This document shows positions 1 to 4,969 of a stretch of DNA of 14,360 nt, piece after piece (the stretch's first letter is position 1; every line of letters starts with the position of its first letter). The position numbers and the translations under genes are program-made. The notes under the pieces were generated by a model. The model was not told the origin of the DNA and searched no databases. It saw only the letters and a list, made by a program, of their open reading frames with translations. Source of the DNA: Microcaldota archaeon (GTDB lineage: Archaea; Micrarchaeota; Micrarchaeia; Micrarchaeales; CABMGC01); assembly GCA_030040265.1 (NCBI GenBank), contig JASHUB010000041.1:1-14360 (forward strand), written 5' to 3'.

Positions 1-1
1 G

Positions 2-1153
2 AGGACGCTGGCAGCCTTCTCGTTCGCCACGCTGATGGCGGTGTTCGCGAGGAACGAGGGCATCCTGCTCATACCGCTGTTCGCGATCGCCGCGCTGACG
101 TTCGGCGATCTCGGGATAAAGAAGACCCTAGGAAAGAGGTGGAAGGACGTAGTGAAGGCCATAGACTCGAACACAAAGGCGCTGGTCCTTCTGCTCATCT
201 TCGTCCTGCTGCTCATCCCCCAGATATACTACCTCTCGTTGCAGTTCTTCGCGCCATCGTACGGACAGGCGACCGGGCAGAGCATACTCTCGCTGGCCAA
301 CTTCAAGGCCAACCTGTCGCCTAACGTGAACTACTTCCTAGGGACTTTCAACATAGTCAGCTACTACCCCGCGATCTTCCCCGAGGTCGTCACGGTGCTT
401 GCGGTTGCCGGGATAGTGCTTTTTGCATTCGATGAGAGGCACAAGAACAGGTTCAGCGTGCTTCTGCTCGCGGGCATGTGGTTCCTCGCATACTGGCTGT
501 TCTACACGGCGTTCTATGCCGGCTCGGCGACGTACGGCGTGGATGTGAGGTTCATGCTCCAGGTGCTGCCATCACTGTCGATATTCGCCGCCCTGGCCAT
601 AATCGAGATCGCATTCCTGGCGTCCGACCCGAAGAGGAACTTCGGGGCGCTGTTTCGCGGGCAGGGCAGCCAGATGGAGCCGCTGAGAGACAGGCATCCG
701 CGCAGGACGTACCTCATCGCCGCGATCATATTTGCGGTGCTGATCGTCTATCCGTTCGTAAGGTTCATCCCAGAAATCACGCTTACGCCGCAGCAGATGC
801 CGCAGCAGTCGGTCATCCACAATGCGGTTGACTTTATATACGACAACTACAACGCGATACCGAACAACTGCCTGGTATTCACGTTCACCCCAGACATGTT
901 CACCGAGTTCAACAGGAGCGCGGCCGAGATAGGGTACATCAACGGGAACAGCACGCTGATGCAGAACTTCACCAGCAGGTACTCCTGCTTCGTGCTCGAC
1001 TACGGCTACTGGTGCGTGGTGCCGCCCAACTACAATACGACGTGCAAGAACCTGCTTGGTGAGTACAGCCTGAAGCCCCTGGACACCGGCTACTCCGGAT
1101 CTAGCTACTCGCCATCGAACGTATCGTTCTACGAGATAGAGAACTACACCTGA
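2..1153 (+). CDS. GT-C-fold membrane glycosyltransferase (PMT_2/GT39-like), 5' truncated
   Basis: The reading frame is open from base 2, so the true start lies upstream; the first visible ATG (base 35) is probably internal. The 383 visible residues have about six hydrophobic segments, including GILLIPLFAIAALTF, ALVLLLIFVLLLIP, a stretch around VVTVLAVAGIVLFAF, VLLLAGMWFLAYWLF, LPSLSIFAALAIIEIAFL and LIAAIIFAVLIVYPF. The ARNEG motif just before a membrane segment and the 'VRFMLQVLP' element are like those in lipid-phosphate-sugar-dependent GT39/PMT_2 enzymes, which move sugars from dolichyl-phosphate carriers to acceptors outside the membrane. The last ~125 residues form a soluble domain with four Cys and six N-x-S/T sequons, probably outside the cell. 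The catalytic N-terminal loop that would carry the acidic motif is not in the window, so the family is inferred from topology and the two local motifs. Substrate unknown. The 3' end overlaps the facing gene by 10 bp. Confidence 0.6.
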   Translation, partial: RTLAAFSFATLMAVFARNEGILLIPLFAIAALTFGDLGIKKTLGKRWKDVVKAIDSNTKALVLLLIFVLLLIPQIYYLSLQFFAPSYGQATGQSILSLANFKANLSPNVNYFLGTFNIVSYYPAIFPEVVTVLAVAGIVLFAFDERHKNRFSVLLLAGMWFLAYWLFYTAFYAGSATYGVDVRFMLQVLPSLSIFAALAIIEIAFLASDPKRNFGALFRGQGSQMEPLRDRHPRRTYLIAAIIFAVLIVYPFVRFIPEITLTPQQMPQQSVIHNAVDFIYDNYNAIPNNCLVFTFTPDMFTEFNRSAAEIGYINGNSTLMQNFTSRYSCFVLDYGYWCVVPPNYNTTCKNLLGEYSLKPLDTGYSGSSYSPSNVSFYEIENYT

Positions 1154-1986
1154 GCCTGTTGCTGCGCCCTTTTCCGGTTTCTCCTTGTCCGCTGGATCAG
1201 TCCGACGATGACTGCGATTACTACTCCAGCAGCGATCCATGGCAGTGAATATGCTGGAACTGTGAACGAACCAGAGGTGGTCGCGATAGTTTGCGCGGAC
1301 TGCGGAAGGTCGGAAAGCGTGAATATTTCTAGCGAAGAGTAATGCTCCCCGTTGGAGGTGTAGCTCGCAACCGCGCCGCCCTGATAAAACTCCTGACCAG
1401 ACGAAGGCAGCGACAGGTTGAAAGCGACATGCGCCGTCTGGTACGGGCCTATCCGTACAGAAGAGGAGACGCTCGACAGATACAAAAAGGCTGGCGGAAT
1501 TACGAGCGTGACATTTGAGTCGATGGCAGAAGCGCCGCCGTTGAATACGGACACGTTCACTAGGTCAGACCCAGTCCCCTGCGTGACGTTGGTTGTGACG
1601 TAAAGCTGCGACGCGGGCGCAGCGCCGAAATCGAGGCTGCACAGGAATACAGCGGTGAACGCAGACGTTCCCTGCTCATATGAAAGGATGAAATAGTCGG
1701 TATAACCGCCATTCGCAGTCACATTGCTGAGCGGCAGTGTGAAGAGATGGCTCTGCGATGGCCCCAGAGCGCTTAGTGCATATGTCCTGTTGGCAGGCGA
1801 TGCGGAGACGAACATCGGGCTGAGAAGAAGGGATTCCGCGGTGTCATTGCCGCTGTTCGACAGCGTGAAGTTGACAACGTTTACGTTCGACGTCTTGTTG
1901 CACGTACCGGTCAGCGTTACGGTGCCGGCGTTCGCGAGCCCTAATGCCAAGATGACAGCCATGCCGCAGATTATGAACCGGTTCAC
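1144..1986 (-). CDS. Secreted, C-terminally membrane-anchored surface protein, sequon-rich
   Basis: This 280-aa protein is not assigned to a family. It begins with a signal peptide (about residues 1-20, hydrophobic core ending ALGLANAG), continues with two beta-rich segments of the kind seen in CARDB/S-layer-like extracellular domains (a 'VNFTLSNSGNDTA' type motif near 37-49 and a similar stretch near 140-195), and ends with one membrane helix (about 249-265) and a very basic tail (RTRRNRKR). Nine N-x-S/T sequons lie in the exported part, which suggests an N-glycosylated surface protein. The start is a GTG placed 4 nt after the agmatinase stop, so the pair is probably co-transcribed and translationally coupled. 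An internal ATG (Met9, base 1962) would still leave a short signal peptide and cannot be excluded. No enzymatic motif is visible. Confidence 0.75.
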   Translation of the reverse strand: MNRFIICGMAVILALGLANAGTVTLTGTCNKTSNVNVVNFTLSNSGNDTAESLLLSPMFVSASPANRTYALSALGPSQSHLFTLPLSNVTANGGYTDYFILSYEQGTSAFTAVFLCSLDFGAAPASQLYVTTNVTQGTGSDLVNVSVFNGGASAIDSNVTLVIPPAFLYLSSVSSSVRIGPYQTAHVAFNLSLPSSGQEFYQGGAVASYTSNGEHYSSLEIFTLSDLPQSAQTIATTSGSFTVPAYSLPWIAAGVVIAVIVGLIQRTRRNRKRAQQQAQV

Positions 1987-1990
1987 TTTC

Positions 1991-2875
1991 TCACTTGTTC
2001 TTTCCTGACATGAAGTATCCGAGCGACAGGTAGGCGAGCTTGGCTGCGAGGAAGTCGGGGGCGTGCATGCCGGGTATCGGGCTCAGCTCGGTTATGTCCA
2101 TTCCGGCGAGCTTCTTTCTCTCGCCTATCCCCTTGAGTATGCCTGTCAGCTGGTGAAACCTCAGCCCGTCTGGCTCCGGGGTGCCCACGCTGGGCATCTC
2201 GCTGGGGTCTAGCACATCGAGGTCTATGGTGATGTACACATTCTCCTTTGTGGAGTCGTTTATCTGGTCGACCACCTGCTTCATCGTCCTGTCCCGCAGG
2301 TCGTCCATGAATATCACCTTGTCCCGCTGCATCCTCTTCGCGTAGTTGGCATCGATGTTCCTTATCCCGACGTGGACGAAGCTGTCGTACATGTCTGCAA
2401 CCCTGGACATGACCGTGGCGTGCATGTACTTGCTGCCATGCAGCTCGTCCCTAGAGTCGGTGTGGGCGTCGAATTGTATCACGCTGATGTCCTTCTTCCG
2501 CTCCTTGAACGCCTGCACCGCGCCTATGGTTATCGTGTGCTCTCCGCCCAGCAGGAGAGGGAGCTTCCCGTCGTCGAGGATGATCCCGACCTCCTTGCTC
2601 ACGCCCTTGACCATCTTCTCCGGCGAGCTGTAGTCCGGAGACATCTCATCTGTCGTGAATATCCCAAGATCGCTTATGTCGGAACCGAGTTCGTAGCTGT
2701 ATAGCTCCATGAGCCTTGATGCGTCTATTATGGCCTTTGGCCCTGCCCTTGAGCCCGTCTTGTAAGTAAGCGTCGCGTCGTATGGTATCGGAAGGACAAC
2801 CACCTTGGCCTTCTTGTAGTCCTGCTCGTCAAGGCCGAACAGGTTGTACTTCGGCATCGAGTCTAAAGGTGCCAT
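1991..2875 (-). CDS. speB: Agmatinase / ureohydrolase-family enzyme
   Basis: A 294-aa ureohydrolase of full family length. The dinuclear Mn2+ ligands are all visible: GGEH (H113), FDAHTD (D136, H138, D140) and DLDVLDP (D218, D220); the late MDITELSP element carries the conserved Glu (E263). The family hydrolyses guanidino compounds to urea. In archaea the usual member is agmatinase (agmatine to putrescine plus urea), which supplies polyamines. Arginase or another ureohydrolase specificity cannot be excluded from motifs alone. The family sequence usually written GTGTPEPGG appears here as SVGTPEPDG, a mild deviation near the substrate loop. A TATA-like box centred ~26 bp upstream of the first ATG supports that start and a leaderless mRNA; an in-frame Met at residue 7 is less well placed. 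The surface-protein gene follows 4 nt after the stop. Confidence 0.85.
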   Translation of the reverse strand: MAPLDSMPKYNLFGLDEQDYKKAKVVVLPIPYDATLTYKTGSRAGPKAIIDASRLMELYSYELGSDISDLGIFTTDEMSPDYSSPEKMVKGVSKEVGIILDDGKLPLLLGGEHTITIGAVQAFKERKKDISVIQFDAHTDSRDELHGSKYMHATVMSRVADMYDSFVHVGIRNIDANYAKRMQRDKVIFMDDLRDRTMKQVVDQINDSTKENVYITIDLDVLDPSEMPSVGTPEPDGLRFHQLTGILKGIGERKKLAGMDITELSPIPGMHAPDFLAAKLAYLSLGYFMSGKNK

Positions 2876-2897
2876 ACTACTGCTTTCTACCTTAGGC

Positions 2898-2904
2898 TAT
2901 AAAT
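2898..2904 (-). promoter_or_regulatory. TATA box for the agmatinase operon (leaderless)
   Basis: On the minus strand the box reads ATTTATA and is centred about 26 bp upstream of the agmatinase ATG (base 2875). Archaeal transcription normally starts ~25 bp after the box centre, so the message would begin at or next to the start codon. No Shine-Dalgarno sequence is present, as expected for a leaderless transcript. Confidence 0.6.
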
Positions 2905-2958
2905 CCTTGTCGCTGGGCCGTGCGTGTCCAGAGGCAAAAGACGCATGCAATAGATACC

Positions 2959-2967
2959 TTTATAAAG
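2959..2967 (+). promoter_or_regulatory. TATA box (TTTATAAAG) upstream of the small ORF
   Basis: A consensus-like archaeal TATA box whose expected start site, ~25 bp downstream near base 2988, falls just before the AAAGGAGGTG ribosome-binding site at 2989-2998. This gives a short leader for the ORF starting at 3006. It lies ~60 bp from the minus-strand agmatinase box, so the spacer has a divergent promoter arrangement. Confidence 0.55.
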
Positions 2968-2988
2968 CGCCGGGAGAGATTTGACTTC

Positions 2989-2998
2989 AAAGGAGGTG
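2989..2998 (+). promoter_or_regulatory. Very strong Shine-Dalgarno sequence AAAGGAGGTG
   Basis: AGGAGGTG is an eight-base match to the sequence complementary to the usual archaeal 16S rRNA 3' end. It ends 7 bases before the GTG at 3006. It is the best ribosome-binding site I can find in the window, where most starts look leaderless or coupled. It is the main reason to accept the short ORF that follows. Confidence 0.65.
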
Positions 2999-3005
2999 CC
3001 AGAGA

Positions 3006-3200
3006 GTGTGCAGTTCAAACCGCAGAAATAAGATTATAAACCCTTGCCCATCGTTATCTATACCATTTGCATGGAGCCTGGAGGCAGAGAACGGCATTGC
3101 AGAAAATGGCCTTGATATTTCGGCCCTGTTCTCAGAAAATGGGGGCAGATTCCAGGCTGTTATATATAAAGAGCCGGACATAATCGTGATAAACAGGTGA
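3006..3200 (+). CDS. Small hypothetical protein (64 aa), first cistron of the orphan cluster
   Basis: Not recognised. The GTG start has a near-perfect Shine-Dalgarno site and a TATA box at a suitable distance upstream. The TGA stop sits exactly 4 nt before the ATG of the 572-aa gene, the same TGA-N4-NTG arrangement as at three other junctions here. The protein starts with a basic, Cys-containing stretch (two Cys in the first 14 residues), has a polar middle rich in Glu, Asn and Gly, and ends in a beta-strand-like segment (AVIYKEPDIIVINR). There is no membrane segment or known motif. A GTG at 3008 in another frame would give only a 7-codon peptide (3008-3031), a possible leader peptide instead. 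The TATA box of the next gene lies inside this ORF's 3' part, so the next gene may also be transcribed separately. Confidence 0.55.
   Translation: MCSSNRRNKIINPCPSLSIPFAWSLEAENGIAENGLDISALFSENGGRFQAVIYKEPDIIVINR
3161..3170 (+). promoter_or_regulatory. TATA box (TATATATAAA) for the 572-aa gene
   Basis: The expected start site ~25 bp downstream, near 3190, leaves a ~15-nt leader containing AGGTGA (3195-3200) directly before the ATG at 3205. It lies inside the 3' end of the 64-aa ORF, so it would be an internal operon promoter. Confidence 0.5.
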
Positions 3201-3204
3201 ACCG

Positions 3205-4923
3205 ATGGCAGGAGCAGCGCATCTAACACTACCGAACATTAACTTGAAGCAGGATATTGCGACGGAGGTGGTCGCCCTCACGAAAGGCCTGGCCGCGAAG
3301 ACGGAGGGCCACTTCCAGATAGTGCCAGGGACTACGGGCCTTGGCAAGGACGACTACAGTGCCACGAAGTATGCCACAGACACTCAAAAAGAGAGGGCAA
3401 ACAGGGAGCTCAATGAGATAAGCCTGAAGCACATCATACTCTGGCATCTCGGAAGAAACCTTATAAACGACCCGAGAGTCGACCCAGCGGTGAAAGACGA
3501 GCTGAGGGACTCGAGGAACGACCGTCTTGACGCCACAGTCCGGCACAAGCAGGAGGAGGTCTTCGAGAAGCCTGTCAAACATTTCAATGAAGACATACTT
3601 GGACTGCCGGTCGACTGGGAAGCCATAACCCAGACGCAGTTCGACATAAAGGTCAGGTCTTGGGTGAAATTCCTTTGCCAGTATCTTGACCAGAGCCTGG
3701 ACCATGAGCCGACAAAGGAGGACAACATAATCTTGTGGCTGGACCCGATAAGAAGCAAGCTGCCTGGAGCGCCTCTGCCCCCTGTCGAGCCTCCTGAAAG
3801 GACCGGCCCGATAAAGATCAGCACCGACCAGACGATAACGGACGAGGACAAGGTGATGCTCCAGAATCTCGCTCTGGAGCTTGCGGGAGATCCGAACCTT
3901 GCACGTCTGAGAAACGAACGCGAAGAGGCATTGAAGAGAGTCGTCGAGGCAGTCTCTGGAAGACGCTCTGCGGCAGGAGTAATGGAAGTCGCTCCGCTGC
4001 GCGACATTCCGGGCGTCGCTGGAGCCGCTAACATTGATGCCGTCCCTGCGAACAGACCAAGAGTTGATGAACTTATAACGTCGCAGAACGCACTTCGCAA
4101 AAAGAACAAGGACTTGGGGACCGCGCTTATCGAGGCGGCGGTGACCAAGCTCGGGGAGAAGCTCGAAGCGGACGTTGATACTCATCTGCAGCAGACACCG
4201 GGCGGATTGAATCCCATTGAGATACTAACGAACAATGGAACCCAGACGGCTAACGTAGCCGTAGTTATGGGCGGCGTTGCACGCCTCTTGACCCCCAGCT
4301 CCGAGCACCTACAAGCTGCAACTGTAGAACGCAATAGGTTGTCGCATATCAAGAAGGGCACAAGGACTGCGGCTGAGGACATCAACTATAGGCAATTGGC
4401 CGGTGCGATAAAGACGATTGAGGAGAAGCGCAAAGTTGCCGCGCAGGAACTAAGGGACATGCCTGCACCGACGCCTGTCGCACTGCACTATAGGCAGATC
4501 GAGAAGCTGATCGACGAGAGGAAGAAGAAGGAGTTCATGGTCGTTCTCGCCAGGGCGTGCGGATTTGTTGACGGGACAGATGAGGCAGATCTGAGGACAC
4601 ATGCTAAAGAGGCTTACGACAAGCAGCTGTCGCTGGACCAGCACCCGGAGATTGTAAAGCAACTGGGCGGCGTTCTCCGCGACAAGGCATCGATAGTCCT
4701 TGGGCCGCTGGCCAGGGTCATGAAGAGACCTCCGGTACAGCCTAACGGAACGTCGATAAGGAACAGCCTGAGCCCTCTGTTCGCAATAACACTCATGCCG
4801 CAGCTAGAGGACAGCATGGCTGGACTGAACCACGAGAGGAGGGCGGGCGACCCAGACGGCGTTTCGATATTCGGGAACGTCAGGAGGGTAGACGCCGAGG
4901 AGCTGATCGCGGAAAGCGAGTAA
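3205..4923 (+). CDS. Uncharacterised helical protein (572 aa)
   Basis: Not recognised. The protein has no signal peptide or membrane segment, so it is probably cytoplasmic. It is strongly helical and charged. Visible parts are an N-terminal helical region (about 1-185) with many Lys, Glu and Arg; a proline-rich hinge (about 187-202, LPGAPLPPVEPPERTGP); a second helical block with coiled-coil-like stretches (about 212-252 and 286-325); a third (about 390-445, with a run of basic residues near 439-442); and a C-terminal part (about 446-572) containing LARACGFVDGTDEADLR. No nucleotide-binding, metal or protease motif is visible. The ATG is supported by AGGTGA a few bases upstream and by an in-frame TATA-spaced leader. 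It lies 4 nt after the 64-aa ORF and 46 bp before the repeat protein, so these look like one transcription unit. Long antisense open frames inside it are compositional shadows. Confidence 0.7.
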   Translation: MAGAAHLTLPNINLKQDIATEVVALTKGLAAKTEGHFQIVPGTTGLGKDDYSATKYATDTQKERANRELNEISLKHIILWHLGRNLINDPRVDPAVKDELRDSRNDRLDATVRHKQEEVFEKPVKHFNEDILGLPVDWEAITQTQFDIKVRSWVKFLCQYLDQSLDHEPTKEDNIILWLDPIRSKLPGAPLPPVEPPERTGPIKISTDQTITDEDKVMLQNLALELAGDPNLARLRNEREEALKRVVEAVSGRRSAAGVMEVAPLRDIPGVAGAANIDAVPANRPRVDELITSQNALRKKNKDLGTALIEAAVTKLGEKLEADVDTHLQQTPGGLNPIEILTNNGTQTANVAVVMGGVARLLTPSSEHLQAATVERNRLSHIKKGTRTAAEDINYRQLAGAIKTIEEKRKVAAQELRDMPAPTPVALHYRQIEKLIDERKKKEFMVVLARACGFVDGTDEADLRTHAKEAYDKQLSLDQHPEIVKQLGGVLRDKASIVLGPLARVMKRPPVQPNGTSIRNSLSPLFAITLMPQLEDSMAGLNHERRAGDPDGVSIFGNVRRVDAEELIAESE

Positions 4924-4945
4924 CCACCAGCTAACAAACTGGTGG
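4924..4945 (+). repeat. Perfect hairpin in the inter-cistron spacer
   Basis: CCACCAG (4924-4930) and CTGGTGG (4939-4945) form a 7-bp perfect stem with an 8-nt loop (ctaacaaa). It begins directly after the TAA of the 572-aa gene and ends 24 bp before the next ATG. There is no T-run after it, so it does not resemble an intrinsic terminator. An RNA processing or stability element, or one that sets the relative expression of the two genes, would fit. The next gene has its own AAAGGA ribosome-binding site at 4958-4963. Confidence 0.6.
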
Positions 4946-4969
4946 CAACGGTGCCAGAAAGGAAACGTC

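Noticed and set aside
572..1240. Minus-strand open frame of 222 codons across the GT-C gene
   Set aside because: The product is Arg/Val-rich with no motif, and it crosses both the GT-C gene and the start of the real minus-strand neighbour; it is a shadow of GC-biased coding.
3010..3023. tRNA-like T-arm (GCAGTTCAAACCGC)
   Set aside because: The flanks do not pair as a 5-bp T-stem, and no acceptor, D or anticodon arms can be drawn around it.
3117..3200. Resemblance of the 64-aa protein's C-terminus to TATA-binding protein or pseudouridine synthase strands
   Set aside because: Only a few hydrophobic and charged positions match, gaps are needed, and the diagnostic residues of either family are absent.
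3229..4185. Long minus-strand open frame (318 codons) and another at 3384-4148, antisense to the 572-aa gene
   Set aside because: They have low-complexity Ser/Arg-rich products, no ribosome-binding site or family motif, and the plus-strand frame is better supported by promoter, Shine-Dalgarno site and coupling.
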